Shown here: one piece after another, positions 41,944 through 50,449 of the stretch | Layout of the letters: every line of letters begins with the position of its first letter | Position numbering within the stretch: the stretch's first letter is position 1 | Assembly: GCF_026460885.1 (NCBI RefSeq) | Contig: NZ_JAOVZW010000030.1 | Span: forward strand, 16,710-80,709 | Direction: 5' to 3' | DNA from: Chryseobacterium formosum | GTDB taxonomy: Bacteria > Bacteroidota > Bacteroidia > Flavobacteriales > Weeksellaceae | DNA length: 64,000 nt | Translations under genes and position numbers: made by a program | The notes under the pieces: model-generated | Told to the model about the DNA's origin: nothing | Database searches by the model: none | What the model saw: the letters and a program-made list of their open reading frames with translations, nothing else

Positions 41944-42330
41944 TTAATACTCAAACTCAATTCCTCCCACATAAGCCAAAGAAAACTCATCATTTTCAAC
42001 GGATTTTGGTGTTGGAATCTGTCCTTGGCTTACAAAAACCAAAGAGTTGATATCAAACTTAAGATTCATTTCGTTGATTCTATTGTATAAAACAGGAAGC
42101 CACTGTTCTGCAAAAGAATATTCAGAAAAATGCTGAACGCTTTGTTCAAAACCATATTCCATTAAATCCTGATCAAACCAGATGGTGTCTTGAGACTCCG
42201 CAAATCTTGAGATATAAGTGTCATCAGATTCTTCTTCGATGTAGTAATTTTCATCTTCTTCTACAAACTGGAAAAAATCTTCTTCCGTTCTGAAATTTCC
42301 TACCCAAAAATCTAAAATCTGTGTATTCAT
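41944..42330 (-). CDS. Immunity 22-like protein, 128 aa
   Basis: The opening ILDFWVGNFRTEEDFFQFVE and the acidic segment ending DTIWFDQDLMEYGF fit the immunity 22 family (PF14112 type), whose members protect against polymorphic toxins. The protein is strongly acidic and has no signal peptide. I start it at the ATG at 42330. It is convergent with the gene before it (2 bp between stop codons). No toxin gene is near, so it is an orphan immunity gene or has another role. Confidence 0.65.
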   Translation of the reverse strand: MNTQILDFWVGNFRTEEDFFQFVEEDENYYIEEESDDTYISRFAESQDTIWFDQDLMEYGFEQSVQHFSEYSFAEQWLPVLYNRINEMNLKFDINSLVFVSQGQIPTPKSVENDEFSLAYVGGIEFEY

Positions 42331-42416
42331 GTCTAATTTTTTGAAGCGCAAAGGTATGATAATAGTTTTTATATAAAAAGTTTGAAAGTTTTTGAGAAGT
42401 AAAATATATTCAACAT

Positions 42417-42553
42417 CAGTTCGAGTAGATTTTGAAAAAATCGTATCGAGAACTTTTCGATTTTTTTAAATGTTGGTAAGTATATCTGGTGAAAAGTTGA
42501 TTAGTTCTCGATACATTTTTCTCTATTTCATTCCGAAAAACACTCGAACGACG
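42417..42553. repeat. Long inverted-repeat element, family 4, copy 2
   Basis: Begins CAGTTCGAGT, contains GTATCGAGAACTTTT and AGTTCTCGATACA, and ends CACTCGAACGACG. Same family as 37918-38026 with a larger centre. Confidence 0.75.
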
Positions 42554-42574
42554 GAAATATTATATAAACTTAAC

Positions 42575-43138
42575 CTAAACTCTCAAAACTCCTCTGAAAG
42601 CTCTTGCCGCATAATAAGAATTAGCTCCATTATGATATACAAAAACAGTATTATAACGGCGATCACAAAATATAGCACCACCCAATTCTCTTATTTCTTT
42701 TGGCGTTTTAATCCAGCTTGAAGTTTTCAAATCAAATTCTCCTAAAGTCTGCAAATAACGATACTGTTCTTCGGAAAGTATTTCGACTCCCATTTCTATT
42801 GCAACTGTGCAAACATCATTTTGAGGTTTGTTTTCTTTTCGGGAATCTAAAGCTTCACGGTCGTAGCAAAAACTTCTTCTGTTTTTCGGACTTTCTGCAG
42901 AACAATCAAAGAAAATATATTCATCAGCTTTTTTATCATAATCTACAACATCGGGTTCTCCGCCGGAAATTTCCATTTCATTGAGAGACCATAATTTTGA
43001 TGGATTTGAATTTAATTTTTCCTCAATTTTCGACCAGTCCAGTTTTTCGTGACGGTTCATGTTTTTTTTAAAACGGTTTTTAAGTGTCTGTATAAGTTCT
43101 GTACTTTCTTCTGTGGAAATTTGTTTTTTAGCTGCCAT
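42575..43138 (-). CDS. DUF4256 domain-containing protein
   Basis: The 187-aa protein matches DUF4256 throughout: KNRFKKNMNRHEKLDWSKIE, PDVVDYDKKADEYIFFDCSA, SFCYDREALDSRKENKPQND, GVEILSEEQYRYLQTLGEFD and the end YHNGANSYYAARAFRGVLRV. The family is widespread, cytoplasmic and uncharacterised. It is likely a single-gene unit, since 230 bp separate it from the next gene. Confidence 0.93.
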   Translation of the reverse strand: MAAKKQISTEESTELIQTLKNRFKKNMNRHEKLDWSKIEEKLNSNPSKLWSLNEMEISGGEPDVVDYDKKADEYIFFDCSAESPKNRRSFCYDREALDSRKENKPQNDVCTVAIEMGVEILSEEQYRYLQTLGEFDLKTSSWIKTPKEIRELGGAIFCDRRYNTVFVYHNGANSYYAARAFRGVLRV

Positions 43139-43242
43139 TTTCTTTGAATTGAATAAGGCTTAAAATTAAATAAAATTTCGATTCAGCATCACTGACAATT
43201 TGTCGTGAGTGAAATATTCTTCTGAATTTAGATTTAATGACG

Positions 43243-43281
43243 AGAGTACAGAAAGAGTACAGCGATGATACAGCGATACAT
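43243..43281. repeat. Short degenerate tandem repeat
   Basis: GAGTACAGAAA, GAGTACAGCGAT and GATACAGCGAT follow one another, a period of 11-12 bp with three or four copies. No gene is visible in the 230-bp gap. Confidence 0.5.
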
Positions 43282-43370
43282 GAAGAAAATAATATGTCAA
43301 AATGACAAAACTGATTAGTTTATATTAAAAAAATCAGCGTAATTTGGAAAATTAGCGGGAGAAATTATTT

Positions 43371-43928
43371 TCACAAAACTCTCTTCTCTTTTTCACTCTC
43401 ATTTATTGTTTTCTCAAGGCGTGAAAGTTGAGTTTTTTCCTGTTTCGCACTCATAATCCAATGAATCATCACTTTTTTGTACGAAGGAGCCTGTTTCTCA
43501 AAAAACTCCCAAGCTTTTTTATTGGCTTTAAACCGTTTCTCGTAATCTAATGTAAGTTGAGCTGGTTCTTTTTCGTGAGAATAAATCCCTGATTTATCTT
43601 CTTTCCTGAGTTTAAAAGCTTTAAGGCCTTCTTCTTTCATTAAACCTGCTTTGATAAGTTCTTCAATCTTTTTGATGTTAACAACGCTCCAAATACTTGT
43701 CGGTTTTCTTGGTGTAAAACGGATGCTATAACTTTCCTCATCAATCGATTTTCTCACCCCATCAATCCAGCCAAAACATAGAGCTTGATCAACGGATTCA
43801 GACCATGTTATTGATGGTTTTTTAGTTCCAACTTTGTAAAATCCTACCAATAATTCTTTTTCGTTTTGATGGTTTTTATCAAGCCAATTTCTGAAATCTT
43901 GTGGTGTTGGGAAGAATGTAGGAAGCAT
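43371..43928 (-). CDS. YdeI/OmpD-associated family protein
   Basis: The protein matches the YdeI-type family: FPTPQDFRNWLDKNHQNEKE, SITWSESVDQALCFGWIDGV and SIRFTPRKPTSIWSVVNIKK are all characteristic. It has 185 aa, with a Lys/Glu-rich helical end. It has no signal peptide. YdeI relatives have been linked to envelope stress and antimicrobial peptide tolerance in enterobacteria; that link is not established here. Confidence 0.9.
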   Translation of the reverse strand: MLPTFFPTPQDFRNWLDKNHQNEKELLVGFYKVGTKKPSITWSESVDQALCFGWIDGVRKSIDEESYSIRFTPRKPTSIWSVVNIKKIEELIKAGLMKEEGLKAFKLRKEDKSGIYSHEKEPAQLTLDYEKRFKANKKAWEFFEKQAPSYKKVMIHWIMSAKQEKTQLSRLEKTINESEKEKRVL

Positions 43929-43952
43929 TTATATAATTTTAGATTTTAAATT

Positions 43953-44459
43953 TTAGTAGTTTTCCAGTCTCCAATCATTTAAAACCAATGTGATAATTAC
44001 ATCATTCCAAAATTCAAAATTTGTTAGTTTTGGTTGAATTGGAATTATTGAAGTCTTTAACCATTCGTTTCTTCCTACAATGTATTTCATTGCGTTGTAA
44101 TTTAATTTTTTATCAAAAGGATTACTTATTTGAAGTGTCATACCATCACTTTTTCTACCGGAAATTTTTTGTGAAAATTCAACTTCGATTGTCTTTTCAG
44201 GATTTTTATTTTCTTTAACAACTTTCATTGACTGGATTATATTGCTTTTCACTTCAGCTTCTATGAAAATATGTTCACCAGGATAAATTTGTAAAATATT
44301 ATCTTTTACAAAATATTTTGATTCTTTTACTTCCTGCTCATAATAGTTTATACTGTCTACAGCAAGTTTGAGTGTAAATTCCTCACGAGAATTGTTTTCG
44401 TTCTGTGCCAAATACAGAGATGAAATTAATCCTAATATCAATGTGAAAAAATATTTCAT
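43953..44459 (-). CDS. Secreted hypothetical protein, 168 aa
   Basis: The ATG at 44459 starts a signal peptide (MKYFFTLILGLISSLYLAQ). The frame upstream of it is a run of A/T-rich codons without family sense, so I reject the longer version. The mature protein is a beta-rich domain with a LQIYPGEHIFIEAEVKSN strand pair and an end reading ITLVLNDWRLENY. No family recognised. It lies after the gene at 44566-45228 on the same strand with a 106-bp gap. Confidence 0.7.
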   Translation of the reverse strand: MKYFFTLILGLISSLYLAQNENNSREEFTLKLAVDSINYYEQEVKESKYFVKDNILQIYPGEHIFIEAEVKSNIIQSMKVVKENKNPEKTIEVEFSQKISGRKSDGMTLQISNPFDKKLNYNAMKYIVGRNEWLKTSIIPIQPKLTNFEFWNDVIITLVLNDWRLENY

Positions 44460-44565
44460 GTAATTAGATTTAAGTATGATATTTTTTGAAAAAGTAAATA
44501 AATTATTCAAGCTCGAAGATAAATGAATTATAAAATAAGAGATTAAAAATTTAAAAAAATATTTA

Positions 44566-45228
44566 TTAAGCTCCGTACACAAGAATATTTTCAATATTTG
44601 GAATGTTTAGGTTTTCAGATTGGTTTAAACGGATTAATCTCTCGGCAAAAGTTTTTAATTCCTTTTTTACTTCCTGAATTGCATCGGAAAGTTCTTTTTT
44701 GTCAACTGTAATCTGGTCTTGTAAAATTGGTGGAGCATAATTTTCCTGGATTTCTGAATTGAGAAAATCAAAAGTCACTGTATTTTCAGTTATGATCACT
44801 TTAGGAGAAGGGTGTCCCATGTAAAAATTACATTCATCTTCAATCAGCAAATCATCCCATTCTTTAATATCTCCTAAATCACTGCAGCATTGTGGAAAAT
44901 ATATGTCAATTCCATCAATTTTTAAAATAAAACCACCATTAAAAGGACTGTTTAGATCTTCTATTCCTAAAGTTTCATCATCGTCTTCAAAAATGACCTT
45001 GTTCTGAATTAATTTTAACAAATCTTCATCTGAAATCTCATTGATTCTATAAAATGATGCACCTTTAGAATAAGATTTTAAATCTTTTGAAAATCCAGCT
45101 TCTACATTTGTCTGAATGCGATAATTTTCCCAATCATCAGGATATTCCCAATACGGACCGTTTGGTGGAAGTAGAATATCATTGTCATAATTAGTTATTT
45201 CAATAACAGGAATAAGTTCAATTTTCAT
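44566..45228 (-). CDS. Hypothetical cytoplasmic protein, immunity-like, 220 aa
   Basis: The strongly acidic protein begins KIELIPVIEITNYDNDILLP and has a GGFILKIDGIDIYFPQCCSD motif with two Cys, then a C-terminal coiled helix (ELSDAIQEVKKELKTFAERL). It resembles small stand-alone immunity-type proteins of Bacteroidetes by composition only. No signal peptide. Family not named. Confidence 0.65.
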   Translation of the reverse strand: MKIELIPVIEITNYDNDILLPPNGPYWEYPDDWENYRIQTNVEAGFSKDLKSYSKGASFYRINEISDEDLLKLIQNKVIFEDDDETLGIEDLNSPFNGGFILKIDGIDIYFPQCCSDLGDIKEWDDLLIEDECNFYMGHPSPKVIITENTVTFDFLNSEIQENYAPPILQDQITVDKKELSDAIQEVKKELKTFAERLIRLNQSENLNIPNIENILVYGA

Positions 45229-45437
45229 CTTTGAATTGAGTTTATTTAATGTTGACTTCGGATAAATGTAAGAAAATTTAATACAAAATAATTCTTATCT
45301 TTTAAATTCTTAAATAGATTGAAACTAAAAATAAATCGTCACAATAGATTTAATAGTTACAAAAGTACTAAGTCTTCTTTTTTGAATCCGTAAATTTGTA
45401 AGATGTTCTATAACCTTAGAACCTGTAAAATGAAAAT

Positions 45438-48305
45438 ATGACTGATAAAACATACAGCGAAACACATCATACCGACAAAAATAACTACGATTATATCACC
45501 ATTACCAACGACGAAAACAAAGTAAGAATCTATACCCTTAAAAATGGTTTGAAAGTTTTCCTTGCCCAAAATTTCGACGCACCGAGAATTCAGACTTTTA
45601 TTCCGGTGAAAACGGGAAGTAATAATGATCCTTCTGATAATACAGGTTTGGCTCATTATCTTGAACACATGATGTTCAAAGGAACTTCAAAAATAGGAAC
45701 TCACAACTGGGAAAAAGAAAAAGTTTTAATCGAAAAAATATCAGATTTATACGAAAAGCATAAAGCTGAACAAAATCCCGAACTGAAAAAGGAAATCTAT
45801 AAAAAAATTGACGAAATTTCTCAGGAAGCAAGTCAATATGCTATTGCTAATGAATATGACAAAGCGATTTCATCTTTGGGAGCAACTGGAACCAATGCAC
45901 ACACTTGGTTTGATGAAACGGTGTATAAAAATAATATTCCCAACAACGAGCTTGAAAAATGGTTGAAAATTGAAAAAGAACGTTTCTCGGAAATTGTTTT
46001 AAGACTTTTTCATACTGAATTGGAATCTGTTTATGAAGAATTCAACAGAGCGCAGGATAATGATTCCCGTTTGGTGAACTATGAATTGATGGACGCGCTT
46101 TTCCCGACTCATCCAAATGGTCAGCAAACGACTTTAGGAGATCCGGAACATTTGAAAAATCCTTCCATGAAGGCAATTCACAAATATTTTGATGAATATT
46201 ATGTTCCTAATAACTATGCAATAGTTTTAGTTGGAGATTTAGATTTTGAAGAAACTGTTGTGTTGGTTGATGAATATTTTGGTCAAATTCCTTACAGAGA
46301 ATTGCCGAAGAAAGATTTAATTATAGAAAAACCTTTGACTGAAATTGTCGAAAGAACTGTAAAAAGTCCTACAACACCAAGAATTCAGTTGGCCTGGAGA
46401 ACCGATAGTTACGGAACAAGAGAAGCAATGTTGGCGGATGTTACAGCCAATATTTTAAGCAATAGAGGAGAAGCCGGATTGTTAGATTTAAATATCAATC
46501 AGACGCAAAAAATGCTTTGGGCTCAAGCATATTCTTTAGGTTTGAAAGAATACGGTTATTTCTCAGTTGTTGCCGTTCCGAAAGAAAATCAGACTTTATC
46601 GGAAGCAAAAGAAATGATTCTTGAACAATTGGAATTATTGAAAAAAGGAGAACTTCCTGATTGGATGCTTCCTGCTATAATTAACGACTTCAAATTACAA
46701 CGTTTAAAAGGTTTAGAAACAGCAGAAGGTTTAGCTACAAATCTTTATGATACCTATATTAAAGGAAGGACGTGGGAACAAGAACTGAGTGAAATGGATG
46801 AATATGCTTCGTTTACAAAACAGGATATTATTGATTTTGCCAATTCGTTTTTCAAAGATAATTATGTAGTTATCAATAAAGAAAAAGGGGTTAATGACCA
46901 ACTTTTAAGAGTTGATAATCCTGGAATTACGCCAATTAAAATCAACCGTGATGCGCAATCTGAGTTTCTGCAGGAAATTTTAAATGATAAAACGGAAGAT
47001 ATTCAGCCAGAATTTATTGATTATCAAAAAGAAATTAAAACTGATTTAGTTAAGAATAAAAAACTGAGTTTCGTTAAAAATAAATATAATGAAATTGCAC
47101 AGGTTCATTTTATTTTTCCTTTTGGAAGCGACCACGACAGAGATTTAGGGATTTCTACACAGATTTTACAATATTTAGGAACAGAAAAATTTTCGCCTGA
47201 AGATTTAAAAAAAGAATTCTTCAAAATAGGAATTACCAATGATTTTAAAACAAGCTCTAGTCAATTAACTATTTCTTTAAGCGGATTGGAATCAAATCTT
47301 GAAAAAGGTATTTCTATTTTACAACACTGGATGTCTGAAGTAAAACCTGATCAGGAAATTTACAATCAGTTTGTGGAAACTGTTTTGGAAAACCGTGAAG
47401 CGGCGAAAAAAGACAAAAACCGAATCATGACCGCTCTCACAACCTATACCAAGCTTGGGAAAACATCAAGATTTTTGGATATCATTTCAAAAGAGCAGCT
47501 GGAAAATGCAAAAGTGGAAGATTTTACAGATAAAATGAAAAAACTATTCAGCTTCCCATATCAGATTTTCTTTTACGGAAAAGATTTTGAAGGTTTTAAA
47601 AATTATATTCCAAATTATATTGTTGATGAAATTTCTGCAATTCCTGAAGCTAAAAAATATCCTGAACAGGAAACAACGGGAACCGTATATTTTACCGATT
47701 ACGACATGGTTCAGATGGAAATGAGCAAGATCGGAAAAGGACAAAGTGTAAATCCTGAAAACTTCGGAAAAATAAATGTTTTTAATGAATATTTTGGTCG
47801 TGGTTTGTCATCAATTGTTTTTCAGGAAATCCGTGAAAGTAAGAGTTTAGCATATTCTGCCTATGTTTCTTATTCACCAAATTCTGAACTGACGCATCCT
47901 GATTATGTTACAACTTACATCGGAACTCAACCGGATAAACTACAAATCGCAGTTGATACAATGACCGAATTGATGAATGAACTTCCTAATGTTCCGGAAC
48001 AGTTTGAAAATGCTAAAAATTCGGCTTTAAAACAAATTGCATCAGCAAGAATTACGAGAACCAATATTTTCTTTAATACGTTGCGACTGAAGAAACTCGG
48101 AATTAATTATGATTTCAGAAAAGATATTTACCATCAAATCGAAAATCTGAAATTTAATGATGTGAAAGAATTTTATGAAACCTCAATAAAGCCAATTCAT
48201 TTTAACACCGCCATTATCGGAAAAAAAGAAAATCTAAATATGGATGCTGTGAACGAAATGGGAAGTTTTAAAGAAGTGAGTTTGGAAGAAATTTTTGGGT
48301 ATTAA
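45438..48305 (+). CDS. M16 family metallopeptidase (pitrilysin/insulinase type)
   Basis: The zinc motif HYLEHMMFKGT (H-x-x-E-H, residue about 73) and downstream ESVYEEFNRAQD with the third ligand Glu mark an active first half. The second half repeats the fold without the zinc motif, as in pitrilysins (RESKSLAYSAYVSYSPNS). There is no signal peptide, so it is cytoplasmic, and the 955-aa length is that of the single-chain family. A promoter TAAATTTG lies near 45391-45398. Confidence 0.95.
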   Translation: MTDKTYSETHHTDKNNYDYITITNDENKVRIYTLKNGLKVFLAQNFDAPRIQTFIPVKTGSNNDPSDNTGLAHYLEHMMFKGTSKIGTHNWEKEKVLIEKISDLYEKHKAEQNPELKKEIYKKIDEISQEASQYAIANEYDKAISSLGATGTNAHTWFDETVYKNNIPNNELEKWLKIEKERFSEIVLRLFHTELESVYEEFNRAQDNDSRLVNYELMDALFPTHPNGQQTTLGDPEHLKNPSMKAIHKYFDEYYVPNNYAIVLVGDLDFEETVVLVDEYFGQIPYRELPKKDLIIEKPLTEIVERTVKSPTTPRIQLAWRTDSYGTREAMLADVTANILSNRGEAGLLDLNINQTQKMLWAQAYSLGLKEYGYFSVVAVPKENQTLSEAKEMILEQLELLKKGELPDWMLPAIINDFKLQRLKGLETAEGLATNLYDTYIKGRTWEQELSEMDEYASFTKQDIIDFANSFFKDNYVVINKEKGVNDQLLRVDNPGITPIKINRDAQSEFLQEILNDKTEDIQPEFIDYQKEIKTDLVKNKKLSFVKNKYNEIAQVHFIFPFGSDHDRDLGISTQILQYLGTEKFSPEDLKKEFFKIGITNDFKTSSSQLTISLSGLESNLEKGISILQHWMSEVKPDQEIYNQFVETVLENREAAKKDKNRIMTALTTYTKLGKTSRFLDIISKEQLENAKVEDFTDKMKKLFSFPYQIFFYGKDFEGFKNYIPNYIVDEISAIPEAKKYPEQETTGTVYFTDYDMVQMEMSKIGKGQSVNPENFGKINVFNEYFGRGLSSIVFQEIRESKSLAYSAYVSYSPNSELTHPDYVTTYIGTQPDKLQIAVDTMTELMNELPNVPEQFENAKNSALKQIASARITRTNIFFNTLRLKKLGINYDFRKDIYHQIENLKFNDVKEFYETSIKPIHFNTAIIGKKENLNMDAVNEMGSFKEVSLEEIFGY

Positions 48306-48324
48306 ATAATGATTTATATAAAGT

Positions 48325-48348
48325 AAGCCGGAAGAAATTCCGGCTTTT
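48325..48348 (+). terminator. Terminator of the M16 peptidase gene
   Basis: Perfect AAGCCGGAA / TTCCGGCTT stem with a 4-base loop. Confidence 0.85.
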
Positions 48349-48402
48349 ATTTTAATTAAATGAAAGAAATAATTTAAAATAGAATCAGATAAATAAAATT
48401 AA

Positions 48403-48831
48403 TTAATCCGTCAAATCTTCTATTTGAGTCAAATGATAAGTTTTCTGAACACGTTGAAACTTGTAAGTGATATTTATGCTGCTGTTTTTCCCAAACTTTT
48501 GATAATAAACAGTGTCTTTACTGTGAGTAATGTGGACATCATATAAATTTTTGTTTCTTAATTCTTTCGGGACATCATTTTCTAGGTCAATAAAAGTGTA
48601 GTTGTCTTTAGATATCATTCTCTCCAAAATATCCAACGGAAAATCTTCGTCTGAATAATATTCCATCACAGGAAAACTGATGTGCTGACTTTGAAAAGTG
48701 CTGTCTTTTTTAAATTTTTCAATAAAAACATTGAAGTCCGAAAGATCGGTTTTAGGATTATTACAAGAACTTAAAAAGGCTAAAGAACCTCCGACGAAAA
48801 TAATAATCTTAAGCAGTAAATAATTTTTCAT
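48403..48831 (-). CDS. Lipoprotein of unknown function, 142 aa
   Basis: Residues 1-22 form a lipoprotein signal with lipobox LSSC. The mature part contains FQSQHISFPVMEYYSDEDFP and a strand pair DVHITHSKDTVYYQKFGKNS. I use the ATG at 48831; another lies three codons upstream. No known family. Neighbours on the same strand are the esterase-like gene 10 bp upstream (48850), so the two are probably cotranscribed. Confidence 0.8.
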   Translation of the reverse strand: MKNYLLLKIIIFVGGSLAFLSSCNNPKTDLSDFNVFIEKFKKDSTFQSQHISFPVMEYYSDEDFPLDILERMISKDNYTFIDLENDVPKELRNKNLYDVHITHSKDTVYYQKFGKNSSINITYKFQRVQKTYHLTQIEDLTD

Positions 48832-48849
48832 TTTGATCATTTTTTTTGT

Positions 48850-49671
48850 TTACCTGTGTTTTCCGAATAACCATTTGGGAATTTCATCAGTTATTAAAAA
48901 CGGGATTACAATATTGTTATGATGAAGATTGGTGAAAGTTGTAAAAATCAAATTTTTGTCGGAAGAAAGTTTATTATACAACTCAACGCTGCCTATGTAA
49001 GGATTTTCGGTGTCTTGTTCACCGTGAATTAACCAAATATTTTTTTCTTTAATTTTATTAAGATTTGACAAATCCGGAACTGCGGCAACAGAAACAGCAG
49101 CTGCAAATAGTTTGGGTTGCAAATTCATTAAATTCTGAGCAGTCGAACCGCCCATTGAATAGCCAATTAAGTAGATTCTGTTTTTATCAATATTTGGATA
49201 TTCTTTTTCAAGATCTTTTATCAATTTCAATAAAGCTACAACCTCGTTGGACGGTTTTGAAATCTGAATTCCTACCCCATTGGTCTCATAATTTGTAGAA
49301 CGCTTATTAAATTGTGGCGCTACAACATAACATTGAAATTTCGTATAAATTTCATCTCTTAACCATATTTTAGCGAATGGTTCAAGTTGGTTTTCATTAT
49401 CATTTCCGATCCTTGTAGAATTATGGAAGGTAATAACCAAAGGATATTTTTGATTGGTAAGATTATTTTTAGGTGTTAAAAATCGATAGGGAATTGTTAT
49501 GTCATTTTCTACAAATGTTTTCTTTTGAAATTGATCGGTATTTAAACTGTTTAATAATTTTCTATTGTTCAAAAATGTAAGCGTGTCAACTTTTGTATCC
49601 CGAAATTCTTTCTTTTGTGCAAAAGTTTGATTGATGGTGAAAATTATTAGAAGGATTATCTTGAATTTCAT
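48850..49671 (-). CDS. Secreted alpha/beta hydrolase (esterase/dienelactone hydrolase-like)
   Basis: The signal peptide ends FAQ (residue 19). The hydrolase core shows YPLVITFHNSTRIGNDNENQ as oxyanion region, LIGYSMGGSTAQNLMNLQPK as nucleophile elbow, NIWLIHGEQDTENPY for the Asp and TFTNLHHNN for the His. Similar proteins are annotated as predicted peptidases or carboxylesterases with a prolyl-oligopeptidase-like fold. The ATG at 49671 is chosen. The longer frame to 49740 runs into interspersed repeat family 3. It is followed by the lipoprotein gene at a 10-bp distance. Confidence 0.88.
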   Translation of the reverse strand: MKFKIILLIIFTINQTFAQKKEFRDTKVDTLTFLNNRKLLNSLNTDQFQKKTFVENDITIPYRFLTPKNNLTNQKYPLVITFHNSTRIGNDNENQLEPFAKIWLRDEIYTKFQCYVVAPQFNKRSTNYETNGVGIQISKPSNEVVALLKLIKDLEKEYPNIDKNRIYLIGYSMGGSTAQNLMNLQPKLFAAAVSVAAVPDLSNLNKIKEKNIWLIHGEQDTENPYIGSVELYNKLSSDKNLIFTTFTNLHHNNIVIPFLITDEIPKWLFGKHR

Positions 49672-49700
49672 AATTTTTAAGATTATTTGAATTTTTATTT

Positions 49701-49770
49701 GGAGCTTTTTCCAGCTTTTCGTTGCAATCTTTTTTTGCAAAAAAGGATTTTCACTGCAATCTGGGCTAGA
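49701..49770. repeat. Interspersed element, family 3, copy 2
   Basis: Begins GGAGCTTTTTCCAGC, has an internal hairpin GCAATCTTTTTTTGC / GCAAAAAAGG and ends CTGCAATCTGGGCTAG. Confidence 0.65.
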
Positions 49771-49901
49771 ATTTTTGTCATCTTCTCAATTCACTACAAT
49801 AGAATCAACTTTTTGTTTGTGAAATACTATAATGTAACGATTACTTTTTTCAAAGTATGATTTTTCATTTTTCAATGAAAAATAAAAAATGCTTTTAAAG
49901 T

Positions 49902-50324
49902 TTATTCTTTTTGTAAAATTTCTGTACAAATATTTCTTCCTTCATTACACCAATATTGATAAATAATTAAATTTTTACCTGTTTCAACAATCTCATATAC
50001 TATTTTATTTCCAACGTAAATAAGATCATCTTTTATTTCAGGTTTTGGTTGAATGCTTTTTATTTCGGCTTCAAACTTACATGGACTTATCATTTATAGA
50101 CGACTTTTTATGATAATGGATTTGTTACCATGAATTTCAGTCATTTTATTTTTACGAAATTTTATTTTAAGCGAACTATAACCATCTTCATTTCTTGTGA
50201 AATTTCCTTTTTCAATTAATTTACAATTTGGAATTTTATCTGAATCTGGAAAATAATTTCTTCTTTGAGAATAGATTATGATTGACAGAAAAATTGCGAA
50301 AAATGTAAATATTTTAAATTTCAT
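49902..50324 (-). pseudogene. Secreted hypothetical protein interrupted by an in-frame TAA
   Basis: A frame starting at 50324 (MKFKIFTFFAIFLSIIIYSQ, a signal peptide) runs to KSRL at 50097. It then meets TAA (50096-50094) and continues in the same frame from an ATG directly after the stop to 49902 (CKFEAEIKSIQPKPEIKDDL ... YQYWCNEGRNICTEILQKE). The second part alone has no signal peptide. It looks like the C-terminal half of the same small exported protein of about 140 aa. One base change, for example from CAA or GAA, explains it. Alternatives are a bicistronic TAAATG coupling or read-through. Confidence 0.6.
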
Positions 50325-50393
50325 GAAATCTGAGATTAGGTCAATAGTTAGTTTTATCAAAAATAATAAAATTTACAATTTAGAAATTATTTA

Positions 50394-50430
50394 AAAGAAA
50401 ACTCCAAAAAGCTTTCACCTCTTGGAGTCT
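50394..50430 (-). terminator. Terminator of the M3 peptidase gene
   Basis: On the minus strand ACTCCAA / TTGGAGT with a 14-base loop, followed by TTTTCTTTT. Confidence 0.65.
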
Positions 50431-50449
50431 TAAATGTATTTTAAAAATC

